From Streptomyces phaeolivaceus (GTDB taxonomy: Bacteria; Actinomycetota; Actinomycetes; Streptomycetales; Streptomycetaceae): a stretch of 64,000 nucleotides of DNA. Numbering within the stretch: position 1 is the first letter of the stretch; every line of letters starts with the position of its first letter. The notes under the pieces are model-generated. The model was not told the origin of the DNA. It saw only the letters and a program-made list of their open reading frames with translations, and searched no databases. Of the stretch, positions 1-7,643 are shown one piece after another. The stretch spans positions 4,092,001 to 4,156,000 of the forward strand of contig NZ_CP045096.1 of the NCBI RefSeq assembly GCF_009184865.1. The letters run 5' to 3'. The translations under genes and the position numbers were made by a program.

Positions 1-70
1 GGTCGGGGCGGTATCCACGCCGTACGAGGTCGAACTCGAAGTCATGGGGTGCCGTCGGTGCGCTGCTCAT
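1..70 (-). CDS. N-terminal fragment, possible DivIVA/coiled-coil-type protein
   Basis: The reverse strand opens with ATG at 70 and reads 23 codons (MSSAPTAPHDFEFDLVRRGY...) before leaving the window. The FDLVRRGY motif resembles the start of Streptomyces DivIVA-like coiled-coil proteins, which typically begin with a phrase like F-x-x-V-R-R-G-Y. Only this motif supports the guess; no further domain can be seen. It shares its strand with the SUKH-4 gene upstream but is separated from it by a strong palindrome, so it is probably transcribed separately. Confidence 0.5.
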   Translation of the reverse strand, partial: MSSAPTAPHDFEFDLVRRGYRPD

Positions 71-214
71 GCTGGGCCCTCTCCGCCGGACGCACACGAA
101 ATGATGATTTCGCGCATATCTTGATGTATCGGGCAGAAGTGTTCATAACGCGACACTCCGTGCGGGGGTCACGGGAGGCGGCGGCACCCGTACGAAAAGG
201 GGGCGCGACGGGTA

Positions 215-268
215 CGCCGCAGGGGCCCGGCCCGGTCTCGTACGAGACCGGGCCGGGCCCCTGCGGCG
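215..268. terminator. 54-bp perfect palindrome, likely terminator
   Basis: Every base from 215 to 241 pairs with 268 to 242, with the centre CTCGTACGAG. The arms are almost pure G/C. It begins 24 bases after the stop codon of the SUKH-4 gene on the reverse strand and lies before the start of the next reverse-strand gene, which is the expected place for an intrinsic terminator. There is no T-tract, as is common in Streptomyces. A protein-binding site is an alternative. Confidence 0.7.
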
Positions 269-291
269 ACGCGGCCGTCAGCCGCGGCGGA

Positions 292-3252
292 TCACAGCAG
301 TCCGTCCCACATCTGCTCCAGCAGCACCGACCACCAGCTCTCCGGCGAGGCGAGCGCCGCCGGGTCGAGGGCGGCGAGCTGGGCCTGGAAGTCGACGGTC
401 CAGCGGCCCGCCTGCTCCTGGTTGAGGCCGAAGCGGAGCCGCCACATACGGCCGAGGAGGGCGAGGCAGCGCGCGAACTCCGGCAGCCCGGTGTTCACGA
501 ACTGCGGCGGCACGGGAGCACCGCCCGGTCCCGCCTCCACCGGTACGGCCACGATGTTCGCCGTGCCGTACTGCACACACAGCGCCTTGCCGAAGTCGCT
601 GCCCATCACCAGGTACGAGCCCGCGTCGGCCGCCGGCTGCACCCCGCGCTCCTGGGCCAGCTCCGCCAGCGTCGGCACCGGGCGGCCCGGCTGGGCCTGC
701 GCCCAGAAGAACGGGCCCATGTCGACGGGCAGTCCGGCGACGACGAGCGTGTGCGCCACGATCGGCGGGACGCCCTGCCGCGACACCGCCTGCTGGTCGA
801 ACCGGAACACCCCCGGTCCGAACGCCGCCGCCAGCTCCTGCCCGATCGCCTCCGGCGGGATCGGCGGCGTCGGCTGCACCGGGTGCAGCGGAGCCCGCAC
901 CGGCGCGAGCCGGGCCGGACCGTCCGCGACCTGGTGCAACTCGCCCTGGTGCGCGATGAGTTGAGCCATGCCCTGCTGCCGGCTCGCGTGGTCCTTGCCG
1001 TAGGGGGCGATGGAGGTGATGCGCGCGTTCGGCCACTGCTCGCGGATCATCCGGGCGCAGTAGGCACCCGGCAGCTCGCACGACTCCAGCTCGGTGTGCA
1101 GCTCCAGCACGGCCTCCGGCGGGATGTTCATCCCGCGCAGCTCATGGAAGATCTGCCACTCGGGGTGCGGCGTGCCCGGCTGCGAACGCCGGATCACCTG
1201 CTGCTCGGAGCCGTCCGGTGCCCGGAACCGCAGCACGGCCTGGTAGCCGGGGCCGACGGTCGGCTGCCCGGCGGGCGGCTGCGGATAGCCGTACGCCGGC
1301 GGAGCCCCCATCGGCGGCCCCGGCTGACCGGGCATCGGCTGTCCGGGCATGCCGTGCGGAGTCCCCGGCGGCATCCCGTGCGGACCGGGCGGCACACCGG
1401 GCCCGCCCGGACCACCGACCGGCGGCCCGGCCAGCATCGTCTCGGCGTGGTGCACGGGACCGGGGGCACCCGGCGGCTGCCCCGGAGCGCCGGGCGCACC
1501 CGGAGCGACCGGACCGCCGACCGCGGGCCCGGCGAGCATCGTCGCCGCATGGTGCACACCACCCGCCGGCGTACCCCCCGGCGGATTCGGCGCACCAGGG
1601 GCGCCAGGAGCACCGGGCGCGCCGGGCTGACCGGGCTGACCCGGAGCCCCGGGAGGGCCGGGCGGCAGCGGCGCACCCGGACCGCCGACCGCGGGCCCGG
1701 CCAGCATCGTCGCCGCATGGTGCACACCACCCGCCGGCGTACCCCCCGGCGGATTCGGCGCACCAGGGGCGCCAGGAGCACCGGGCGCACCGGGCGCGCC
1801 AGGCTGACCGGGAGCGCCGGGCCGGCCAGGGGCGCCGGGCGTGCCCGGGAAGCCCTCCGGCCCGTTCGGGCCGAGGGAGGAGACCAGTTGGGTCGGCACG
1901 TACCCGCCCGCCGGGGTGCCCGGCGCGCCGGGCCCGGACGGCGGCGGGGGCGTGGCGCCCGGCCGGGCGCCCGGTGTCCCCGGGGTGCCCGGCGGAGCCG
2001 GAGGCGGCGGCGCGCCCTGCCCACCGCCCCGGCGCGGAGGCGGTGCGGCCTTGCTGGTGGCGGCGTCGGCGATGTCACCGGCGTGCGGCGGCAGCGGCCG
2101 ACCCGGCGGCGGGGTGCCGGGGCCCTGGGGACCCCCGGGACCCTGCGGATACCCGTACGACTGCGGCCCGCCCGGCGGCGGGGTGCCCGGACCCTGCGGA
2201 CCACCGGGACCCTGCGGATAGCCGTAGGACGGCGCACCGGGCGGCGGGGTGCCGGGCCCCTGCGGACCACCGGGACCCTGCGGATACCCGTACGACTGCG
2301 GCCCGCCCGGCGGCGGGGTGCCCGGACCCGGGGGCGGCGGTTGCTGTCCCGGCTGCGCAGGGCCGCCCGGTGTGCCCGAGCCGGGGCCGGGGCCGCCCAG
2401 GGCCGGGGCCACCGTCGTACGCGGGAGCTGGCTGCCGCCGGAGATCAGCGCGGTCCTGGCCTCCGGCAGGGAGCTGTGCGGCGGGGTGTCGTCCTCCTCG
2501 CGCACCTCGGACAGCTGCGGGGCGAACACGGTCTCCGGCAGCGGCACCGAACGGTCGTCCTCGGCATCGGCGTTGGTGTCCGTACCGGCCCACGGGGTCG
2601 CCCCCGCCGGCACCGCGTCCTGTGGGTCGGCGGCCCTCGGCGGCACCGCGTCGCGCACCTCGTCCTCCGCCGACGCGGCGGCCGGCCACGGCGTGGCGTC
2701 GGCCGGTGTGGCGGGCGCCCCCTGACCGGCCGAGGGCGACTGCCCCACCGGCCCGGCCAGCGTCTCGGGCAGCGGACCACCGCCCCCGGACGCCCCGTCG
2801 GCGCCCACGAGGCCGGACCCGTCGGACGCACCGGCACCGGAGCCGGACCCGGTTCGCGCGCTCGCGCGGTGGTCCGGAATCCCCAGCTTGTCCGCCGCGT
2901 CCTGCAACCACTCCGGCGGAGTCAGCAGGAACGACGTCTGGTTCAGATCCACCCGGGCCGGAGGCGCCGGCGCGGCGGCCGGAGCCTCGTCCACGCGGCC
3001 GTACTCCTCCTCGAACCGGCGGATCACCTCGCCCACCGGCAGCGACGGCCACAGCGTGGCCTCCCCGCTGTCCCGGGCGATGACCAGCCGCTGCGCGCCA
3101 CCGTCGGAACGCGGGCCGTCCACCCGGTCCTCGGCCCACACCACGAACCCGAGATCGAACTCCCGTACCCGCACCTCACGGTGCTGATAGGCCGGAAGAT
3201 CCCCGTTGATCCACTCCTCGGCGCGCTCCTGCGCCTGAGCGAACGTCACCAT
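292..3252 (-). CDS. Multidomain SUKH-4 immunity-type protein with collagen-like linker
   Basis: 986 residues from ATG 3252; a longer reading to 3321 would overlap the upstream gene. Residues 1-85 resemble the YrhB/Imm35 immunity fold (conserved end VIARDSGE...). About residues 300-650 are a Pro/Gly-rich, collagen-like linker with three copies of VHHAxTMLAGPxVGGP and several YGYPQGPGGPQGPGTPPPG units. A segment near 690-770 carries H719-T-E721 and C725-x6-C732, which resembles a zinc-deaminase motif pair with a widened Cys spacing. Residues about 790-970 match SUKH-4 (phrases such as YLVMGSDFGKALC and FVNTGLPEFARCLALL). The gene lies 7 bases after the HNH-SUKH stop, with its ribosome site (GGGGGAG) inside that gene, so the two are coupled. 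SUKH proteins are known to neutralise nuclease-type toxins; the partner here is inferred. Confidence 0.8.
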   Translation of the reverse strand: MVTFAQAQERAEEWINGDLPAYQHREVRVREFDLGFVVWAEDRVDGPRSDGGAQRLVIARDSGEATLWPSLPVGEVIRRFEEEYGRVDEAPAAAPAPPARVDLNQTSFLLTPPEWLQDAADKLGIPDHRASARTGSGSGAGASDGSGLVGADGASGGGGPLPETLAGPVGQSPSAGQGAPATPADATPWPAAASAEDEVRDAVPPRAADPQDAVPAGATPWAGTDTNADAEDDRSVPLPETVFAPQLSEVREEDDTPPHSSLPEARTALISGGSQLPRTTVAPALGGPGPGSGTPGGPAQPGQQPPPPGPGTPPPGGPQSYGYPQGPGGPQGPGTPPPGAPSYGYPQGPGGPQGPGTPPPGGPQSYGYPQGPGGPQGPGTPPPGRPLPPHAGDIADAATSKAAPPPRRGGGQGAPPPPAPPGTPGTPGARPGATPPPPSGPGAPGTPAGGYVPTQLVSSLGPNGPEGFPGTPGAPGRPGAPGQPGAPGAPGAPGAPGAPNPPGGTPAGGVHHAATMLAGPAVGGPGAPLPPGPPGAPGQPGQPGAPGAPGAPGAPNPPGGTPAGGVHHAATMLAGPAVGGPVAPGAPGAPGQPPGAPGPVHHAETMLAGPPVGGPGGPGVPPGPHGMPPGTPHGMPGQPMPGQPGPPMGAPPAYGYPQPPAGQPTVGPGYQAVLRFRAPDGSEQQVIRRSQPGTPHPEWQIFHELRGMNIPPEAVLELHTELESCELPGAYCARMIREQWPNARITSIAPYGKDHASRQQGMAQLIAHQGELHQVADGPARLAPVRAPLHPVQPTPPIPPEAIGQELAAAFGPGVFRFDQQAVSRQGVPPIVAHTLVVAGLPVDMGPFFWAQAQPGRPVPTLAELAQERGVQPAADAGSYLVMGSDFGKALCVQYGTANIVAVPVEAGPGGAPVPPQFVNTGLPEFARCLALLGRMWRLRFGLNQEQAGRWTVDFQAQLAALDPAALASPESWWSVLLEQMWDGLL
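1511..1788. repeat. Near-identical 110-bp direct repeat inside the collagen-like linker
   Basis: Bases 1511-1620 recur at 1679-1788 with a single difference seen by eye (ggcgagc versus ggccagc), a period of 168 bp or exactly 56 codons. A third, more diverged copy lies at about 1410-1450. Bases 2105-2345 hold another in-frame series of about 60-bp units. Periods that are multiples of three preserve the reading frame, so linker length can change by slippage or recombination. Confidence 0.85.
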
Positions 3253-3259
3253 CGAAAAC

Positions 3260-4270
3260 TCACTCCCCCACCGTGGACGCGGCGGCGCCCTCGGCGACCG
3301 GCACGGCACGTGCGAAGCCACCGTCCACCATCAGGTTGGCCACCGTCTCCAGTTCCGGCGGATTGCCCGCCAGCCGGGACAGGAACGCGTCGAAGTCCTC
3401 ACCGGCGGGCAGCAGCAGCCGCTCCACCCGCTCGGCCGGCGGCCACGACGGATCGACGTCACGGGCGTCGTCGTACGCGCAGAACCAGACCGATCCGATC
3501 CGGTCGCCCTTCGCCTTCACCGCGAGGATCCCGCCCTGCGCGAACGCGACGGCCAGATAGTCCTTGGTGAGATGGTCACGCAGGCACTTGTTGACGTACA
3601 CGAGGTCGTTGACCGCGGCCTCGTCGCGCACCGTGAAGAACGGCTGGTCGACCAGCAGCCCCAACTCGGCGTCCAGCGCCGCCCCGACGGGGGCGCAGCC
3701 GCCCGCCGCCTTCAGGAACGACCGGTAGGCGCCCGGCAGCCGGTACCCGAGGTCCTCCTCGACGCCCTGCACCTGCGCCTCGGTCACCGCCACCGCCGAC
3801 GACTTCGGCAGCCCGAAGTGCGCCGGCCGGGTCTCCTGCAACGGCCGCGTGCCCCGCTTGTGCTGGTCCACGCGCGCCGTCGCGATACCGCCGTGGTGCC
3901 GCAGCAGCGCCTTCACCTCGACCGGCACCAGCTCCAGCCGACGGCCGCCCGGCGCGTGATGCCACGTCCAGCCGTGCGGCGTCGCCACCGGCGGGATCGT
4001 GTCCCACAACTCGTGTCCGGTCGCCGCCAGCGCCGCGTTCGCGGACACGTAGTCCGTCAACCGCAGCTCATCGACCCCGAAGCCCTCCGGGGGATCGGCG
4101 ATCTCCGCCGCGGCGCGCGCGTAGGGCGAGAAGTCCGGAAAGCCGTGCGCGTCAACACGGACACCCCTCGGATGACGCGCGGCCCGGACCGGGTCCGGAA
4201 ACTGCACGACCTGCCCGGCGTAGGCCGCGTTCGGCGGCGCGGCTTGCTGCCCGAGCCGACCTGTCGTCAT
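3260..4270 (-). CDS. WHH/HNH nuclease-like domain fused to SUKH immunity domain
   Basis: 336 residues, ATG 4270. Residues about 85-130 contain GHELWD, then W103-H104-H105 and H125-H126-G-G, the layout of the WHH branch of HNH/Endonuclease VII nucleases known from polymorphic toxins. Residues about 160-305 match a SMI1/KNR4 (SUKH) domain (YRSFLKAAGG, LVYVNKCLRDHL, ILAVKAKGDRIGSVWFCAYDD). So a toxin-type nuclease and an immunity-type domain are in one chain, with no signal peptide or secretion domain. First gene of a two-gene unit with the SUKH-4 protein. Whether the nuclease half is active cannot be told; the WHH histidines are present. Confidence 0.75.
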   Translation of the reverse strand: MTTGRLGQQAAPPNAAYAGQVVQFPDPVRAARHPRGVRVDAHGFPDFSPYARAAAEIADPPEGFGVDELRLTDYVSANAALAATGHELWDTIPPVATPHGWTWHHAPGGRRLELVPVEVKALLRHHGGIATARVDQHKRGTRPLQETRPAHFGLPKSSAVAVTEAQVQGVEEDLGYRLPGAYRSFLKAAGGCAPVGAALDAELGLLVDQPFFTVRDEAAVNDLVYVNKCLRDHLTKDYLAVAFAQGGILAVKAKGDRIGSVWFCAYDDARDVDPSWPPAERVERLLLPAGEDFDAFLSRLAGNPPELETVANLMVDGGFARAVPVAEGAAASTVGE

Positions 4271-4614
4271 GGCGGTAGCCCCCTGCGGCGTTCTGTGAGA
4301 CCTCTACTGGCTGCTTCTGGCTGCTTCTGGCTGCGTTGTCGCTGTGTCGCACCGCTCTCCGGCAGCAGAAAAAGCCCCGTTACGGCCTGTTCTGTCCGCC
4401 CTCGATCGCAAGACCGAACGGATCGCGGTCGTCGACAGCCTATGCGGTACGGCGGCACCGGTCACCGGGCCTCCGCTTCCGTGACCAGCCGTCACACCAC
4501 CCTTACGGAACGCCGAAGAACGGGCGTGTCGTACTGCCCCAGCTTCCGCACGGGCCACGCCGTTTGGCACTCTGTGTCCGCTGGCGGGGGATGTAATAGG
4601 AGGGGATCACGACC
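4271..4614. promoter_or_regulatory. Divergent promoter region of the toxin/immunity block
   Basis: No gene is visible here. The region separates the reverse-strand HNH-SUKH gene from the forward YwqJ-type gene and must hold both promoters. It contains three tandem copies of TGGCTGCTTC (4308-4335, last copy diverged) 38 bases upstream of the HNH-SUKH start. A strong ribosome site AGGAGG lies at 4601-4606 before the forward gene. No convincing -35/-10 pair was found. Confidence 0.5.
4308..4335. repeat. Three 10-bp tandem repeats upstream of HNH-SUKH gene
   Basis: The unit TGGCTGCTTC occurs twice exactly and a third time as TGGCTGCG. Ten-base spacing places each copy on the same face of the helix. 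Read on the reverse strand the units are close to those at 41380-41409 upstream of a beta-propeller gene. Confidence 0.75.
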
Positions 4615-5115
4615 ATGAGCGCGACGCAGGCGGGACCTTCGGGCGACCCTCGCATCGGCTGGAGCACCGCGGAACAGCCGCACGCTCCCGCCCTCCTCCA
4701 CCGCCGCGACGGCATCCTGCCGACCGTGGCCGCCGCCCTCTCGGTACGCGGCGAGACCCTCACCGGCACGGCCGCGCGCGGCGACCACGCGCCGCCGCTG
4801 CACCCACTGGTGCAGGAGTTCCTGGACTCCCTCGCCACCGCGCAGCGCGACCGCTTCACGGGCCGCTGCGCCGAGGCCATCCTGATCTCCCGGCACATCA
4901 CGAGCGCGGACGCCGGCCGCAGCAAGCGCGCCGCCCGCAGACCCATGTCCAACGGCGAGGCGCGCAAGGTCCTCAAGCAGGCCAAGCTCACGACCCGCCA
5001 CATCCGCGAGGACGGCGACCCCCTCCACGGCGCGTTCGCCCCGCCCTGCCGCTCCTGCGCGGCCCTCAGCGCCCACTTCGGCGTCCGCGTGGTGGACCCG
5101 ACCCAGCAGAACTGA
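4615..5115 (+). CDS. YwqJ-type putative nucleic-acid deaminase
   Basis: 166 residues, ATG 4615 with AGGAGG 9 bases upstream. The protein carries R-C85-A-E87 and, further on, P-P-C145-R-S-C148, the zinc-binding and proton-shuttle motifs of the YwqJ branch of deaminases (Cys replaces the usual His of HAE). The phrases KLTTRHIREDGDPLHG and PPCRSCAALSAHFG are typical of this family in Streptomyces. YwqJ-type domains are usually C-terminal toxin modules of large secreted proteins, yet here the domain stands alone with no leader. Followed after 101 bases by a SUKH-3 gene on the same strand, a plausible neutralising partner. The substrate is unknown. Confidence 0.8.
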   Translation: MSATQAGPSGDPRIGWSTAEQPHAPALLHRRDGILPTVAAALSVRGETLTGTAARGDHAPPLHPLVQEFLDSLATAQRDRFTGRCAEAILISRHITSADAGRSKRAARRPMSNGEARKVLKQAKLTTRHIREDGDPLHGAFAPPCRSCAALSAHFGVRVVDPTQQN

Positions 5116-5216
5116 GCGGGGCACGGAACGCGTCCCACCACAGGACACACCCCGAACCGGACTCGAACCCGACCCGCGTTCGAACGACCCACGAACCACC
5201 GACGAACAAGGGGCAG

Positions 5217-5711
5217 ATGCACACCGACCGCACCTCCACCACGCGCTTCTCCGTCCCGGTCGACGCCGCCCTGCGCGCCGCCGGGTGGCTGCCGGGCCGC
5301 TGGGACATAAAGCAGGCCGAGATCTGGGCCGACACCCTGCGCGGGCACATCTCCCCGGCCGGCCACCGCCACGCGGTCTTCCCGGCCGCGGTCGAGGCCT
5401 GGGCCGAGTTCGGCGGCCTCCGCCTCACCGCCCAGGGCCCCGGCCGCCGGCTCGCCCCCGCCGACCTCCACCTGGACCCGCTGCACGGCCTCCACATGGC
5501 CCGTACGCTCGGCGACCTCGGCCGCGCCCTCGACACCGAGGTCTGCCCCCTCGGCCACGAGACCGCCACCGGCTCCCTCGTCGCCATCGACTCCGAGGGC
5601 CGCGCCTACGCCCTCGACCACACCGGCGACTGGTACCTGGGCCCCAACATCGACACGGCCCTCACCACCCTCCTCGCCGGCACGACCCCAACCCGCCTGA
5701 CGGCGAACTGA
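5217..5711 (+). CDS. SUKH-3 family immunity-type protein
   Basis: 164 residues, ATG 5217 after AAGGGGC. The phrases VDAALRAAGWLPGRWD, AVEAWAEFGGL and IDSEGRAYALDHTGDWYLG are the usual signatures of SUKH-3 proteins. SUKH-superfamily proteins bind and inhibit toxin domains, or sometimes scaffold other proteins. It follows the YwqJ-type gene on the same strand, so the two probably form a deaminase-immunity pair; this pairing is inferred from position only. Confidence 0.8.
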   Translation: MHTDRTSTTRFSVPVDAALRAAGWLPGRWDIKQAEIWADTLRGHISPAGHRHAVFPAAVEAWAEFGGLRLTAQGPGRRLAPADLHLDPLHGLHMARTLGDLGRALDTEVCPLGHETATGSLVAIDSEGRAYALDHTGDWYLGPNIDTALTTLLAGTTPTRLTAN

Positions 5712-5775
5712 TCCGCCGGGCACCAGCCGGGCCGTCACCCCGCCCCCCGACTGCGGGCAATCGTGCCGCTAGGGG

Positions 5776-5820
5776 CGATGGGGGCACCTCCCGCGCGAGC
5801 GAAGCCGAGCGTGGGGGAGG
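5776..5820. repeat. Short intergenic repeat, CTCCCGC...GTGGGGGAG type
   Basis: The stretch runs CGATGGGGGCACCTCCCGC, then GCGAGCGAAGCCGAGC, then GTGGGGGAGG, so the CCTCCC and GGGGAGG ends can pair. A close copy lies at 17409-17452 inside the MITE-like element. The sequence pattern is familiar from many Streptomyces intergenic regions, but copy number in this genome was not counted. It lies after the SUKH-3 gene, where two genes converge. Confidence 0.6.
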
Positions 5821-5891
5821 GTGGCGCAGGCGGCGCCTCGTAACCGCCGAGCGGCTGGGCCCACCCCCGCACCCCGGCCGCGCACACCGCC

Positions 5892-7241
5892 CTACGCCGC
5901 CGGAATCACCGCAGACACCCGGAACCCCCCGGCATCCGTGGGCCCGGACACGAAAACGCCCCCCAGCTCGGCCACCCGCTCCTTCATCCCGAGCAACCCG
6001 TTCCCCCCGCTGGGCAACCGCGCGGCCCCCGCCGCCCCCGGCTCCGGCGGCGCCCCGTTCTCCACCTGCATCGCGATCTCCGCCGCCCGATGCGCGAGCC
6101 GCACCTGCGTCTTGGCCCCCGCCGCGTGCTTGTGGACGTTCGTCAACGCCTCCTGCACCACCCGGTACGCCGTCTGCTCCACCTCGGCCGCGTACACCCG
6201 CACCTCCCCCTCCACCGACAGCTCGACGACCATCCCCGCCGCCGCCGACTGCCCCACCAGCACCTCCAGCTCGGCCAGCCGAGGCCCCTCCCCGGCCTCG
6301 TCCTCGGCCCGCGAGGCCGCCGCCGCGGCAGCGGCCCCCACCGCCGCCAGCGGCACCGGCGCCGGCCCCGACACCGAGTCCACCCGCGCCATCGAGGAGA
6401 ACCCCTCCCCCGACCGCAGCACCCCGAGCATCTCCCGCAGTTCGGTCAGCGCCTGCCGCCCCATGTCCCCCACGAGCGCCGCGTTCTTCACGGCCTTCTC
6501 CGGGTCCTTCCGCGCCACGGCCTGAAGGGCCGCCGCGTGCACGACCATCAGGCTCACCCGGTGCGCGACGACGTCATGCATCTCGCGGGCGATCCGGGTC
6601 CGCTCCTCCCCCCGGGCCCACTCCGCCCGCTCCTCCGCCCGCTCCGCGAGCAACTGCAGCTCCCGCTCCAGGGAATCGGCCCGCTCCCGCAGACTCTCCA
6701 TCAGCCGCCGCCGCGCCCCGACGTAGAGCCCCAGCAGCACGGGCGGCGCGGTCAGCCCGATCGCCATCGTCAACGCCAGGAACGTCGCGAACGCGTCGCC
6801 GCCGCCGACCGCCCCGTCCCCCCGCATGTCGCTCTGCGTCGCCTGCACGAACCACACGATGAACACACCGGCGAACGCCATCCCCGACAGCGCCGCGATG
6901 ATCCGCCGCGGCGCCTCGGACGCCGCCAGCGTGTACAGCCCGACGAGACCCATCAGATACCCCATCTGAGCGGGCGCGACAGCGATGAAGACGAGCACCA
7001 CGGCCACGGGCCACATCCGTCGCACCAGCAGCACGGACCCCGCGAGCGCCCCGAAGACGACCCCCACGCCCTCCGGCAGCGCCGCGTTCCGGGCGAAGTC
7101 CACGCCCTCCACCGCGCACTCGACTGCCGACACCAACGCCAGCCCACCGTCGAGCAGGGCCCCCCGCCACCGCTCCCACCACCACGGCCCGACCCTGTCC
7201 CCCGTCCCGGCCCCGGTGCGGTCTTCCCCCGTCGTGGTCAT
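5892..7241 (-). CDS. NarL-type two-component sensor histidine kinase, orphan
   Basis: 449 residues from ATG 7241. Five or so hydrophobic segments lie between residues about 30 and 175, then a coiled-coil stretch (MESLRERADSLERELQLLAERAEE). The HisKA_3 motif TRIAREMHDVVAHRVS gives phospho-accepting H222. An Ala-rich linker follows (about 290-315), then an HATPase domain with VVQEALTNVHKHA (N box) and GGNGLLGMKERVAELGG (G boxes). Such kinases phosphorylate LuxR-type response regulators, but no regulator gene adjoins it. Upstream on the other strand lies tRNA-Gln. Confidence 0.85.
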   Translation of the reverse strand: MTTTGEDRTGAGTGDRVGPWWWERWRGALLDGGLALVSAVECAVEGVDFARNAALPEGVGVVFGALAGSVLLVRRMWPVAVVLVFIAVAPAQMGYLMGLVGLYTLAASEAPRRIIAALSGMAFAGVFIVWFVQATQSDMRGDGAVGGGDAFATFLALTMAIGLTAPPVLLGLYVGARRRLMESLRERADSLERELQLLAERAEERAEWARGEERTRIAREMHDVVAHRVSLMVVHAAALQAVARKDPEKAVKNAALVGDMGRQALTELREMLGVLRSGEGFSSMARVDSVSGPAPVPLAAVGAAAAAAASRAEDEAGEGPRLAELEVLVGQSAAAGMVVELSVEGEVRVYAAEVEQTAYRVVQEALTNVHKHAAGAKTQVRLAHRAAEIAMQVENGAPPEPGAAGAARLPSGGNGLLGMKERVAELGGVFVSGPTDAGGFRVSAVIPAA

Positions 7242-7447
7242 ACACCCAAGCCTACGTTCGAGCGCCCCCGCTTTTCCGGCGAGTTTCCCGTACCGGTCCA
7301 CACCACCCCGCCCCGCCGAAACGGAAGCGAATCCCCGTCCGCGCCGCCGGGAGCGCGACCTTGTACCGTCGCACGGAAGGCACCTGGTACGGCATAGTAG
7401 GAGGCGCCGCTCGACGATCCGGCCAATTGTCCGATCTGTCGAATCAG

Positions 7448-7519
7448 TCCCCCGTGGTGTAATTGGCAGCACCGTGGCTTTTGGTGCCATTTGTCCGGGT
7501 TCGAGTCCTGGCGGGGGAG
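7448..7519 (+). tRNA. tRNA-Gln (anticodon UUG)
   Basis: The 72 bases fold as a full cloverleaf: acceptor TCCCCCG/CGGGGGA with discriminator G at 7519, D stem GTG/CAC region with loop AATTGGCA, anticodon stem GTGGC/GCCAT with loop TTTTGGT giving TTG at positions 34-36, and T stem CCGGG/CCTGG with loop TTCGAGT. CCA is not encoded. It lies directly upstream of glmU. No integrase or attachment duplication is seen at its 3-prime end. Confidence 0.95.
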
Positions 7520-7528
7520 CTGTGTCCA

Positions 7529-7566
7529 GTTGGGCCCTTACCCCATGAACCAGGTCAGGGCCCAAC
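7529..7566 (+). terminator. Hairpin terminator after tRNA-Gln
   Basis: Bases 7529-7538 (GTTGGGCCCT) pair perfectly with 7557-7566 (AGGGCCCAAC) around an 18-base loop, 9 bases after the tRNA end. The following TCACATTTCC is weakly T-rich. It separates the tRNA from glmU. Confidence 0.7.
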
Positions 7567-7643
7567 TCACATTTCCCCCTCGCAACGCCCCGGTATCCTG
7601 CGGATGACAACCCCCTCCCCATCCACAGCCGAAGGGCATCCCC

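Noticed and set aside
49..3570. Long forward open frame over the SUKH-4 gene
   Set aside because: It is antisense to a gene with clear domains; the Arg/Pro/Gly-only composition is that of a GC-rich shadow frame.
5285..6862. Forward open frame after the SUKH-3 start
   Set aside because: Pro/Ala/Arg-only translation, crossing a gene end and running antisense to the sensor kinase.
7448..7519. tRNA-Gln as an integration site
   Set aside because: No integrase gene or repeated 3-prime tRNA segment was found on either side.
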